Source: a virus. Taken from it: 54,158 nucleotides of DNA. Both the position numbers and the translations under genes were made by a program. The first letter of the stretch is position 1; each line of letters begins with the position of its first letter. The notes under the pieces were generated by a model. The model made no database searches, had not been told where the DNA came from, and saw nothing but the letters and a program-made list of their open reading frames with translations. The stretch lies in IMG/VR virus record IMGVR_UViG_3300022200_000061, positions 1-54,158 of that record, one strand, 5' to 3'. Shown here piece by piece: positions 40,611-47,868 of the stretch.

Positions 40611-40713
40611 GGTTGGTTGGTGGGTGTTTGATAACATTCCACTTGGTAATCTGGCACCCTATTGGTTTGGAATGTTGATTGGCCGTTGGCCCCACCGCGT
40701 AAAGGATAAGTGA
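40594..40713 (+). CDS. Hypothetical 39-aa peptide, hydrophobic/aromatic
   Basis: MRLFSKVGWWVFDNIPLGNL then APYWFGMLIGRWPHRVKDK. Trp-rich, possibly membrane-associated. Overlaps the upstream gene by 17 bases and the next ATG by one (TGATG). Confidence 0.45.
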   Translation: MRLFSKVGWWVFDNIPLGNLAPYWFGMLIGRWPHRVKDK

Positions 40714-40874
40714 TGTATACAGTCTACCTTAAGGGCAAGTACTCTCCACACGGCACTGACTGGATGCACGGGGAGAGCGTCCGACACACTTCCACTGGCA
40801 TCTGGGTTTACCCAAGCTTCTACGACAGCAAGCCTACATTCTTTCCGTGGTCTAGTGTAGAACGGGTAGGATAA
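40713..40874 (+). CDS. Hypothetical 53-aa protein
   Basis: MYTVYLKGKYSPHGTDWMHG, ends WSSVERVG; aromatic-rich, probably a small beta domain. TGATG and TAATG overlaps tie it to both neighbours. No family recognised. Confidence 0.5.
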   Translation: MYTVYLKGKYSPHGTDWMHGESVRHTSTGIWVYPSFYDSKPTFFPWSSVERVG

Positions 40875-41785
40875 TGGTTCAGCCACTGATCGACGGTGAC
40901 ATCTTCTGTTACGAAATCGGTAGCGTGGGTCAGTACTTCCACGAGACTGAAACAAATGAAGATGGTACACCTAAATTGGTCATCCGGTCCTTTGACTGGG
41001 TGGCTGAGACACTAGACCAACGGATAAAGGACATTTGCGAGGCCGTAGGAGCCACTACAGCGCCTTTAGTGTACCTCACTGGGGATGAACGCCTCTGGAA
41101 GATGAAACGCCGTGTACGGCCTTCTCTGCCAGAGTATGCTCCCAACTTCCGTATTGCTGGTGCAGTCAGTAAGGAGTATAAGGGTGGACGAAAAGTTGAT
41201 AAGCCTTATCATTACAACAATATTCGTGCTTACCTCATGGTTCATTATCAAGCTTACGTGGCCAATGGTATGGAAGCTGATGATGCAATGGCGATTGAAC
41301 AAACGAAGAGGTATGATCCATCCCACGCGGACGATTATTCTTCCGCACAAACCATCATCTGTACCCGAGATAAAGACCTCCGACAAGTTCCCGGATGGCA
41401 CTACGGTTGGGAGTGTGGTAAACAGGCTGAATTTGGACCCCACCATTATGACAGCCTTGGAACGATCGAGCTTGATCGCTCAAAGAAGCCACCAAAAATC
41501 ATTGGTGGAGGATTTGCATTCTTTTGTTCACAGCTCATCACAGGAGATGTCGTTGACAACATCGGAGGGCTACCAAAACGCGGGCCTGTTGCCGTGGTTA
41601 ATATATTGGGAGGCAAAGAGACATCTTCCGAACTGCTCAATGCAGTGGTCAACGAGTACAAGATCGTTTATCCTGACGCGTGGAAGGAACGACTAAGGGA
41701 GCAGTGCAATCTGTTGTGGATGGTGCGTGGGTATAGTGAGGATGGCACATTGAAAATGTTTAACCCAAAGGATATCGGCGAATGA
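40874..41785 (+). CDS. 5'-3' exonuclease (T7 gp6 / FEN-like), 303 aa
   Basis: PLIDGDIFCYEIG (4-16) gives the first metal-binding Asp of the PIN/FEN fold. GMEADDAMAIEQ near 136 and ICTRDKDLRQVPG near 160 give the next acidic cluster. QLITGDVVDNIGGLPKRGPV near 222 holds two more Asp and a helix-hairpin-helix DNA-binding element. It removes RNA primers and probably degrades host DNA. Same place after the SSB-like gene as in several T7-like phages. Confidence 0.88.
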   Translation: MVQPLIDGDIFCYEIGSVGQYFHETETNEDGTPKLVIRSFDWVAETLDQRIKDICEAVGATTAPLVYLTGDERLWKMKRRVRPSLPEYAPNFRIAGAVSKEYKGGRKVDKPYHYNNIRAYLMVHYQAYVANGMEADDAMAIEQTKRYDPSHADDYSSAQTIICTRDKDLRQVPGWHYGWECGKQAEFGPHHYDSLGTIELDRSKKPPKIIGGGFAFFCSQLITGDVVDNIGGLPKRGPVAVVNILGGKETSSELLNAVVNEYKIVYPDAWKERLREQCNLLWMVRGYSEDGTLKMFNPKDIGE

Positions 41786-41952
41786 AGTTGTATGTTGTGT
41801 CGGGCCAAACTGAAAGTGGTGACGACTATGTTTTCATTTGGCAAAATGAGCCTACTAAAGAGCAGATTGAAGCAGTTGGTTGGCCAGAAGAGATGGAGGC
41901 TGGCACTATGAATTTGCCATCATCTGCACAAGGTTACGAAACGGAGGATTAA
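41782..41952 (+). CDS. Hypothetical 56-aa acidic protein
   Basis: MKLYVVSGQTESGDDYVFIW, then KEQIEAVGWPEEMEAGTMN. ATGA overlap with the exonuclease gene and TAATG with the next. Small acidic alpha/beta protein; no family recognised. Confidence 0.5.
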   Translation: MKLYVVSGQTESGDDYVFIWQNEPTKEQIEAVGWPEEMEAGTMNLPSSAQGYETED

Positions 41953-42170
41953 TGGCTAACATCACCTTGCCTAGAGGAAGTAGAAACCGTTGGTATTTCG
42001 TTATTGTTATGCCACTAGATAAGAACGGCTACGGCCCAAGTTCGGACAAGGCTTGCCATAAAATAACATGGGAGGTGTGGGATCAGGTGTGCGATACCTT
42101 TGGGTCGTACGATTATTTGTCTGATGCTATTGACCGAGCTGAAGAACTTAACGAGGAATATTATGGCTAA
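41952..42170 (+). CDS. Hypothetical 72-aa protein
   Basis: ATG 41952. MANITLPRGSRNRWYFVIVM, acidic helical C-terminus (YLSDAIDRAEELNEEYYG). Coupled to neighbours. No family recognised. Confidence 0.5.
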   Translation: MANITLPRGSRNRWYFVIVMPLDKNGYGPSSDKACHKITWEVWDQVCDTFGSYDYLSDAIDRAEELNEEYYG

Positions 42171-42339
42171 GTATGTTGAATACAAATCCAAGAAATTCAA
42201 ACTCCAGAAGGATGGGATTGCTTGGGCTAAGAAGATTAAGGCAAGCTTCAAGGGCGCTAAGACCATGAAGGTTGAGACTAACTATAACGCTAACAATGAA
42301 CTTGAACCGTGGACAGCCATCGTGCTGATGAAGCAGTAA
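42163..42339 (+). CDS. Hypothetical basic 58-aa protein
   Basis: ATG 42163. MAKYVEYKSKKFKLQKDGIA, then KKIKASFKGAKTMKVETNY: Lys-rich, probably nucleic-acid binding. Ends TAATG into the HNH gene. No family recognised. Confidence 0.5.
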   Translation: MAKYVEYKSKKFKLQKDGIAWAKKIKASFKGAKTMKVETNYNANNELEPWTAIVLMKQ

Positions 42340-42755
42340 TGGCAAGGCCATCAGGCCCTAAGACACGATGTAATGGTACATGGACTGAAGCTAAATTTCG
42401 TTCGTTCATTCGTGGCAATCTGCGGCGGGTGTCCATGAAATGGGCTCCAATTCAAACAACACTAGGCAAAGCACGGGTGAGTAGAGGTTTCTACCAGTGT
42501 GCTGGCCCTTGTCAGGAGATAGTCCCCGCTACTACTAAGGTAGATGGTAAGCGTGTGAAGAATGTTCACGTGGATCATATCGAACCAGTTATCGACCCAG
42601 TAGTTGGGTGGGTATCATGGGATAGCCTTATTGAACGTATGTTCGTAGAGGAAGAAAACCTACAAGTACTATGTGATGCTTGCCATAAGGCAAAGACAGA
42701 TGAAGAAAAAGCTGCAGCAAAGCAGCGTAGAGACGGAGAAAAAGACTTTGAGTAA
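42339..42755 (+). CDS. HNH endonuclease, 138 aa
   Basis: MARPSGPKTRCNGTWTEAKF start at 42339 (TAATG). CAGPCQEIV (zinc Cys pair), VHVDHIEPV (H-N-H first His with D-H), ENLQVLCDACHKAKTDEE (Asn, second Cys pair and His) make a full HNH finger. Such genes near the replication block may process DNA during replication or packaging, or be free-standing homing genes. Overlaps the next gene. Confidence 0.85.
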   Translation: MARPSGPKTRCNGTWTEAKFRSFIRGNLRRVSMKWAPIQTTLGKARVSRGFYQCAGPCQEIVPATTKVDGKRVKNVHVDHIEPVIDPVVGWVSWDSLIERMFVEEENLQVLCDACHKAKTDEEKAAAKQRRDGEKDFE

Positions 42756-42990
42756 TACTTTCAATGGCTACGGGTTGTTCAACGATGTACTTAACCCAAC
42801 CCTAAAGACTTGGAACCAAGCTAATGTGTTCATGAATGTTCGTCAGAACCATGGCCCAGAGGTTGGTATGAGTTACCTCCGTAAACTTAAGCGTAAGGAT
42901 CAGGTAGCCTTGCATCAGCTTATGTCCCACATTCAAGCTCACGGCTACGAACAGACCCGTCGTGACATTATGCGAAAGAACAATGCCTAA
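42748..42990 (+). CDS. Hypothetical 80-aa protein
   Basis: TTG 42748 is preferred: GACGGAGA lies 9 bases upstream, and the overlap with the HNH stop is short. SNTFNGYGLFNDVLNPTLKT, helical, basic C-terminus (YEQTRRDIMRKNNA). Ends TAATG into the HAD-like gene. No family recognised. Confidence 0.5.
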   Translation: MSNTFNGYGLFNDVLNPTLKTWNQANVFMNVRQNHGPEVGMSYLRKLKRKDQVALHQLMSHIQAHGYEQTRRDIMRKNNA

Positions 42991-43337
42991 TGAAGATTGC
43001 AATAGATTACGACAATACATACACCGAAGACCCAGAGTTTTGGTATGAGTTTATGTCTAACGCTCGTGCCAAGGGTTATGAGGCGTTCATCGTGACATAT
43101 CGAGATGAGCGATATGATATGACTGATGGGCTTGAGTTTCTTATTGAAGATGACTTTGAAGTCTACTTCACCCGTGGTGTTGCTAAGAAGTGGTGGATGC
43201 AGCAATTCGCTAAATGGGAACATAAGAGCGTCAGTGTTTGGATTGACGACAAGCCAGAAGCCATCCTTAACAACTCTTCCCTCGACGTTGAAGGTTTAGC
43301 AGCATGGCGTGAGGAGAATGCTCGTGTCAGTGCTTAA
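42990..43337 (+). CDS. HAD-like phosphatase, 115 aa
   Basis: IAIDYDNTYTEDPEF: motif I D-x-D-x-T with the nucleophile Asp. FIVTYRD is motif II (T). KKWWMQQ may supply the Lys, and SVWIDDKPEAI the motif IV D-D. Compact, no cap domain. Possibly a nucleotide or polynucleotide 5'/3' phosphatase that would fit with the RNA ligase at 34204, as in end-healing pairs (inference). Confidence 0.75.
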   Translation: MKIAIDYDNTYTEDPEFWYEFMSNARAKGYEAFIVTYRDERYDMTDGLEFLIEDDFEVYFTRGVAKKWWMQQFAKWEHKSVSVWIDDKPEAILNNSSLDVEGLAAWREENARVSA

Positions 43338-43653
43338 GACGGATAGCGCATCCCGTAAGAAGTACCCAATGGCCCGTGGGTTGTTGGACTATTTCCCAGA
43401 CGCGCTGGCTGAAGTATCCAAGGTGAGCTATCTTGGTAATGAGAAACACAATCCCGGAGAGGAGATGCACCATGCACGAGGCAAGTCTATGGATCACGCT
43501 GACTGTATCGTTCGTCATCTCGTTGGTCGGGGCGGTTTTGATGGGGAGGTGCGGGAGTCCGCAGCCTTGGCTTGGCGAGCCCTCGCCCTCCTACAAGAAG
43601 AACTAGAGAATGAATTGAATCTTCCACTACCTCGTGGAGCCAAGAAGGAGTAA
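43318..43653 (+). CDS. dATP/dGTP diphosphohydrolase-like (DUF5664 type), 111 aa
   Basis: KKYPMARGLLDYFPDALAEV, KVSYLGNEKHNPGEEMHHAR, GKSMDHADCIVRHLVGRGGF and AALAWRALALLQEELENE are the ordered motifs of the phage family once called DUF5664, linked to dATP/dGTP diphosphohydrolase activity; H-x3-R-x6-D-H-x-D residues would hold metal. Start ATG 43318 or the in-frame GTG 43324, both just after GAGGAG. Last TAA sits next to the non-AUG start of the exonuclease gene. Confidence 0.75.
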   Translation: MLVSVLKTDSASRKKYPMARGLLDYFPDALAEVSKVSYLGNEKHNPGEEMHHARGKSMDHADCIVRHLVGRGGFDGEVRESAALAWRALALLQEELENELNLPLPRGAKKE

Positions 43654-43658
43654 TTGTA

Positions 43659-44432
43659 ATCGCACGTATTCTAATCCTAGATATTGAGACAAGCCCCAAC
43701 ATTGCTTACGTATGGCGCTTCTTTAAGGAGAACGTCGGTGCTAAGCAGGTGTTGGAGAATGGCACAGTGCTGTCCTTCGCTGCTAAGTGGCTTGACAGTA
43801 ATGAAATCTACTATCAGGACGTAAGTAACGATAGTGAACTGAATATGATGAAGGTGTTGTTCAAGCTTCTGGATGAAGCAGACATTGTTATTGCCCACAA
43901 TGGTGATAAGTTTGATCTGCCACACATTCAGGGACGTGGTGTTGTCCTTGGCCTTAAGCCGCCCGCACCATACAAGACTGTAGATACAGTGAAGGTGGCT
44001 CGCTATGAGTTCAACTTCCCATCCAATTCTCTTGAGTACTTGGCCAAGGTGCTTAAGCTCAAGAACAAGAAGGATGGGCACCAGAAGTTCCCCGGCTTTG
44101 AGCTGTGGCTTGGTGTACTTGCCAACAACCCTGAAGCATGGGCTGAGATGCGAGAGTATAATGTTCAGGACATTCTCGTCCTAGAAGAACTGTACCTCAA
44201 GATGCGTCCTTGGATGCGTCGTCATCCCAACGTTGGTGTGTTTGAAGACAATGAAAAGGTTGTATGTCCGAAGTGTGGTGGTGATCATCTCCAGTATCGT
44301 GGGTATGCTCATACTAGTGTGGGACGCTTCCGTCGGTTCCAATGTAATGGCTGTGGTGGTTGGGGTCGTACCCGAACTTCTGTCTATCCGAAAGAACTAA
44401 GGGAGAACCTTGTTGTCAACGTGGCTAACTAA
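43659..44432 (+). CDS. DEDD 3'-5' exonuclease with zinc ribbon, non-AUG (ATC) start, 257 aa
   Basis: RILILDIETSPNIAYVW gives the D-x-E motif; DIVIAHNGDKFDLPHI the second Asp; YNVQDILVLEELY the third; an RNase H-like exonuclease. The C-terminus VVCPKCGG...FQCNGCGG is a zinc ribbon fused on. Between the upstream in-frame TGA and the first internal Met (43749, after the D-x-E motif) there is no ATG, GTG or TTG. ATC 43659 sits 8 bases after AAGGAG exactly where homologues would start M-A-R-I-L; ATT 43653 overlaps the upstream TAA. Either a rare start or a G-to-C change. Confidence 0.8.
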   Translation: MARILILDIETSPNIAYVWRFFKENVGAKQVLENGTVLSFAAKWLDSNEIYYQDVSNDSELNMMKVLFKLLDEADIVIAHNGDKFDLPHIQGRGVVLGLKPPAPYKTVDTVKVARYEFNFPSNSLEYLAKVLKLKNKKDGHQKFPGFELWLGVLANNPEAWAEMREYNVQDILVLEELYLKMRPWMRRHPNVGVFEDNEKVVCPKCGGDHLQYRGYAHTSVGRFRRFQCNGCGGWGRTRTSVYPKELRENLVVNVAN

Positions 44433-44607
44433 TTTCGCTATCTACTACCTAGCTGTCGGCTATGTGGTGAATAATATTATTGGCCTTATGGCCATCTATG
44501 GCAGTGGTGGACGAATGGGTGTCGATATTGGGGCATTCATTCTAACCATCCCCACTTGGCCCTACACATTGTATCAGGCTATTGGTGGCCTGTTCGGAGA
44601 GGAGTAA
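44410..44607 (+). CDS. Two-helix membrane protein, 65 aa
   Basis: TTG start at 44410 or 44413 after GGGAGAAC. NFAIYYLAVGYVVNNIIGLM and GVDIGAFILTIPTWPYTLYQ are hydrophobic. Ends FGEE. Overlaps the exonuclease end by 23 bases. No family recognised. Confidence 0.5.
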   Translation: MLSTWLTNFAIYYLAVGYVVNNIIGLMAIYGSGGRMGVDIGAFILTIPTWPYTLYQAIGGLFGEE

Positions 44608-44608
44608 T

Positions 44609-44788
44609 ATGACTGAGATTGTACTGGCTTTTCTAATGGTGTTCACAGGCAATGGCACGTATGTGCTAGAGACTGTAACCTCTATGCCTCTGAGCCAATG
44701 TCTTGATGAAGCTGGCAAGGTCAACTTTGACGACACACATAACTATGTGATGTTCTGTGGACCAGCAGGAGAGACTGTTGAAGGTTGA
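44609..44788 (+). CDS. Possible secreted 59-aa protein
   Basis: ATG 44609 with GGAGAGGAG. MTEIVLAFLMVFTGNGTYVL is signal-peptide-like; the remainder has two Cys that could form a disulfide (SQCLDEAG; VMFCGPAG). If exported it would act in the periplasm, e.g. against superinfection, but no family is recognised. Overlaps the thyX start. Confidence 0.5.
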   Translation: MTEIVLAFLMVFTGNGTYVLETVTSMPLSQCLDEAGKVNFDDTHNYVMFCGPAGETVEG

Positions 44789-45452
44789 TCTTATTGATGT
44801 GATGGGTGACGATCTCCGAGTGGTTAATTCCGCTCGGGTGTCGTTCGATAAGGAGAGTGGTCTAGATTACTCTATCGAAGATGAGGGGGAGCTAAGTTCT
44901 AAAGATATCAAGCTCCTTAACTATCTAGCCAAGCATGGACACTGGACACCATTCAGCCATGTACAGATCACTATGCGTGAGACTGTCCCTATCTTCATCG
45001 CTCGTCAGCGGTTCAAGCATATGGTGGGGTTCACTTACAATGAAGTATCTCGAAGGTACGTCTCTGACGAGCCGTCCTTCTTCGTACCGGAGTCGTGGCG
45101 TAAGGCTGCTGATAATGTAAAGCAGGGCAGTAGTGACGAGACTGTAGAGCGCCATCCGTTGGCGGCTTACACTATTGCTGAAGCTTACGAGCAAGCAGTA
45201 GGGGCTTGTCAATCGTGCTACAATACAATGCTTGAAGCAGGTGTAGCCCCTGAGCAAGCCCGTATGGTGTTGCCTCAGTCTATGTACACCAGTTACTATG
45301 TGACGGGCTCTCTTGCAGCCTGGGCTCGGGCCTACAAGCAGCGTATTGACTCTCACGCACAGAAGGAAATCCAAGACCTTGCTCGTGAATGGGGTCGTGC
45401 TTTTGAACAACTGCCCCAGCTAAAACATTCGTGGGAGGCGCTAGTAGCATGA
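44778..45452 (+). CDS. thyX: FAD-dependent thymidylate synthase, 224 aa
   Basis: TTG 44778 chosen: CAGGAGAGA lies upstream and MKVDLIDVMGDDLRVVNSAR is the standard ThyX opening. WTPFSHVQITMRETVPIFIA and ARQRFKHMVGFTYNEVSRRY carry the flavin- and dUMP-binding signature, but the usual R-H-R triplet reads K-H-M here. QARMVLPQSMYTSYYVTGSL is the second substrate motif. It makes dTMP from dUMP with methylene-folate and NADPH. Fits with RNR, MazG and DUF5664 as a nucleotide supply set. Confidence 0.92.
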   Translation: MKVDLIDVMGDDLRVVNSARVSFDKESGLDYSIEDEGELSSKDIKLLNYLAKHGHWTPFSHVQITMRETVPIFIARQRFKHMVGFTYNEVSRRYVSDEPSFFVPESWRKAADNVKQGSSDETVERHPLAAYTIAEAYEQAVGACQSCYNTMLEAGVAPEQARMVLPQSMYTSYYVTGSLAAWARAYKQRIDSHAQKEIQDLAREWGRAFEQLPQLKHSWEALVA

Positions 45453-45643
45453 AGGTCAAATTTGATGTAGATGAGGAAGGTAGGTCAACTATGGTCTACC
45501 TTTCTGATGATGGAAAACACTCCTGTGACGCTGTGTATATGACCAACGGGCTGACCTTGCCAATTGAACAGTTGGAAAGCCGTATAGAAAGAGCCAAGGA
45601 AGCCGAGAAAAACTATTTGGAAAATTTCCTCACAAACAACTAA
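45449..45643 (+). CDS. Hypothetical 64-aa protein
   Basis: MKVKFDVDEEGRSTMVYLSD then a C-terminal coiled-coil-like helix (ESRIERAKEAEKNYLENF). ATGA overlap with thyX. No family recognised. Confidence 0.55.
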   Translation: MKVKFDVDEEGRSTMVYLSDDGKHSCDAVYMTNGLTLPIEQLESRIERAKEAEKNYLENFLTNN

Positions 45644-45686
45644 GATAGTCGGTATACATAACTACCACTAAACAAAAGGATGGTAG

Positions 45687-46145
45687 ATGAAAATTCAGGG
45701 ATCACCCTGTCCCATATGTAACCGAGCTAGAGAATATGTGTCGGAGGTAAACGCTGCCAAAGGAAAGGGTAAGCCATGTCGATCTTGTGCCAACTCAATT
45801 AAGGGTGGTGGGGTCGGATGGAGTCCTCTTTGTGCAGACTGTGGGATAAGGGCTAAAACAGGTAAACACAACTCGCAGTGTAAAGAGTGCCATAATAAAC
45901 GTAGTAGTAAGTATCACAAAGAAGTTTATCGTTGGGCTAAGTACGGCCTGAATGGGCCAATAGCCATGGCCGAATGTGAAATTTGCAAAGCAGTTGAAGA
46001 CCTAGTTATTGATCATTGCCATGACACACAAGTAGTAAGGGGTGTGCTGTGTCGTACATGCAATATGGCTCTAGGGCTGCTTAAAGAAAATAAAAACAAT
46101 GTAAGGAGTGCCTTAAAATATGCAGAACGAACATTCAACAATTGA
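45687..46145 (+). CDS. Recombination endonuclease VII-like HNH protein, 152 aa
   Basis: C-terminal half: CEICKAVEDLVIDHCHDT, RGVLCRTCNMALGLLKEN is the T4 endonuclease VII family core (two zinc Cys pairs around D-H-x-H and Asn). N-terminal half adds three more Cys pairs (CPIC, CRSC, CADC/CKEC), like extra DNA-binding zinc fingers. Endo VII-type enzymes trim branched DNA before packaging, but in T7-like phages free-standing copies beside RNR genes can be homing enzymes. It lies in a small gap-flanked island (45644-45686) and overlaps the RNR start, which keeps both readings open. Confidence 0.8.
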   Translation: MKIQGSPCPICNRAREYVSEVNAAKGKGKPCRSCANSIKGGGVGWSPLCADCGIRAKTGKHNSQCKECHNKRSSKYHKEVYRWAKYGLNGPIAMAECEICKAVEDLVIDHCHDTQVVRGVLCRTCNMALGLLKENKNNVRSALKYAERTFNN

Positions 46146-47235
46146 TTTGCCCAAAGACATTTTGAGTCAGGTCACTATTTTTGGCAAGTATGCCCGACAC
46201 ATCCCATCACTCAACCGTCGTGAGACTTGGGCTGAGATTATTGAACGAAACAAGCTGATGCATCAGCAGAAGTATCCCAACATTGCTGACCTGATTGATG
46301 AGGTATATGATCGCTCGGTACTGACGAAACACATCCTTCCTTCTATGCGGTCCCTACAGTTCGCAGGAGTCCCTATTGAACGTAATCCTTCTCGCATTTA
46401 CAATTGTGCGTATCTCCCTATTGAGGACACTGATGCGTTTGCTGAGATCATGTTTCTACTTCTTGGTGGAACAGGGGTCGGCTATTCTGTACAAGATCGA
46501 CATGTATCGAAACTACCTGTTGTCTGCGGACCTAAGGGCAAGCCACGTCGCTATGTCATCGGAGATTCAATCGAAGGCTGGGCAGATGCTGTTAAAGTTC
46601 TTATTGAAGCATATTTCAATGGCAAGGCCGGAGTAAATTTTGACTATGGAGACATCCGAGAAAAAGGAAGTGAGCTTGTCACCTCAGGAGGCAAAGCTCC
46701 GGGACCAGAACCACTACGAGAATGCCTCAACCGAGTACGAGATGTTCTTGAGGGAAGTATCGGACGGAAACTCAGCCCAATCAATGCTCATGACATCGCT
46801 TGTTATCTCGCTGATGCTGTACTTGCTGGGGGTATCCGTCGGGCTGCTATGATTAGCCTGTTCTCGATTGACGATGAAGAAATGATTGGAGCTAAGAGTA
46901 GTTCGGTTGTATCCAACCTCATAAGTCGAGAGGATGTAGATAATAAAACCATAAAGCTTTGTATCGAACAAGGTGGTATTGTCTATAACGATATTCTTGT
47001 CAAGCGGGCCAAGGAAACAGATAAGTATTGGGACATTGAGCAGTATGAGCGAGACGGAACATTCGGATGGTGGGTCACGAACCCACAGCGATCACGAGCT
47101 AATAACAGCGTTGTCCTCCTACGAGGGCACGTCAGTGAGGGACGTTTTAAAGAGCTTTGGGACCGAGTTCGAGCTTCGGGTGCGGGTGAGCCGGGGTTCT
47201 ACTGGACGAACAATCTCGATTGGGGCACTAACCCT
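46120..47235 (+). CDS. nrdJ: Ribonucleotide reductase class II, exon 1 (372 codons)
   Basis: Adenosylcobalamin-dependent, monomeric RTPR-like enzyme. HIPSLNRRETWAEIIERN opens; SRIYNCAYLPIEDTDAF and LLLGGTGVGYSVQDRH hold the N-terminal redox Cys and the Gly loop. Exon 1 ends exactly after codon CCT of ...DWGTNP; the intron follows and the catalytic Cys is the first codon of exon 2. Unspliced, a stop arrives three codons on (47242-47244). Reduces ribonucleotides to deoxyribonucleotides for phage DNA synthesis, with electrons probably from the glutaredoxin at 33569. Confidence 0.93.
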
Positions 47236-47311
47236 GGTTTCTAAACAGGGGTTATAAAACGAATTGAATTCAGGGGATATCCAGAACGGACAATCCTGAG
47301 CTAAGCTTTTA

Positions 47312-47344
47312 TTCTCACAAACAGGTGATTTCTAAGGTATATGT
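47312..47344 (+). promoter_or_regulatory. Putative promoter for the intron HNH gene (element copy 3)
   Basis: TTCTCACAAACAGG, ten bases, GGTATATGT; same parts and spacing as the minus-strand copies at 14934 and 25548. The HNH ATG is 29 bases after it, with ACAGGAGCT as ribosome site. T4 intron endonucleases are likewise expressed from promoters within the intron (known for I-TevI). Confidence 0.6.
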
Positions 47345-47372
47345 ATGTAGGGACTAACCAACAGGAGCTACA

Positions 47373-47702
47373 ATGAATACCTATAACTACGAAATTAACG
47401 AAGACGGGTCTATTATATCCAAGCACACTGGCAATCAAATCTATGTGGCTACGTGCAAGAAGGGGTATAGCAGAGTGAGGTTGAAACATGCTGATGGTGG
47501 TAAGCCACACTTGGTGCATAGGCTTATTGCCTTAAAGTTTATACCTAATCCCGACAACCTTCCTCAAGTTAATCACAAAGACGGTAACAAAAGTAATAAC
47601 CGCGCTGATAACTTAGAGTGGGTGACTAATAAACGTAACTGCGAACATGCTGTAGCCAACGGGCTTTATCATGTCACCAGAAAAGCGTGTGAGAATAATT
47701 GA
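47373..47702 (+). CDS. Intron-encoded HNH homing endonuclease (I-HmuI type), 109 aa
   Basis: HLVHRLIALKFIPNPDNLPQ, VNHKDGNKSNNRADNLEWVT is the HNH_3 core (V-N-H-x-D-G, N, N-L-E-W-V); TNKRNCEHAVANGL is the NUMOD-like DNA-binding helix. Small but complete catalytic core. It would cut intron-less RNR alleles at the active-site codons so that repair copies the intron. Confidence 0.9.
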   Translation: MNTYNYEINEDGSIISKHTGNQIYVATCKKGYSRVRLKHADGGKPHLVHRLIALKFIPNPDNLPQVNHKDGNKSNNRADNLEWVTNKRNCEHAVANGLYHVTRKACENN

Positions 47703-47868
47703 AAGTGCAACGACTATCCCGAAAGGGAGTAGGATCAAGTGATCCGAAGCGGTTCGCTCGGCATAGCCGATGATGATATAGTCTGATCTGCATAGGAATA
47801 TGCAGCAGCTTCGTAACTAACAGGGCAACGAAGCGGGGTAAGTTTAACGAACTTATCTGAACACCATG

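Larger units (their letters stand above)
47236..47868 (+). mobile_element. Group I intron (633 bases) in the RNR gene
   Basis: 5' exon end AACCCU pairs with intron GGGGUU (47258-47263 area), giving P1 with the U-G pair at the splice site. GACAATCCTGAGCTAAGC (47289-47306) is the conserved P/Q-type core of group I introns; GATATAGTCTGA near 47774 is the S-like P7 strand. The intron ends in G (47868), as group I introns do. Removing it joins ...NP to CCEIAL in frame. It holds an HNH gene and its own promoter-like element. Confidence 0.9.

Noticed and set aside
47236-47244. Premature stop in the ribonucleotide reductase (pseudogene?)
   Set aside because: Stop lies inside a group I intron with readable splice sites; splicing restores a full enzyme with all key Cys residues.
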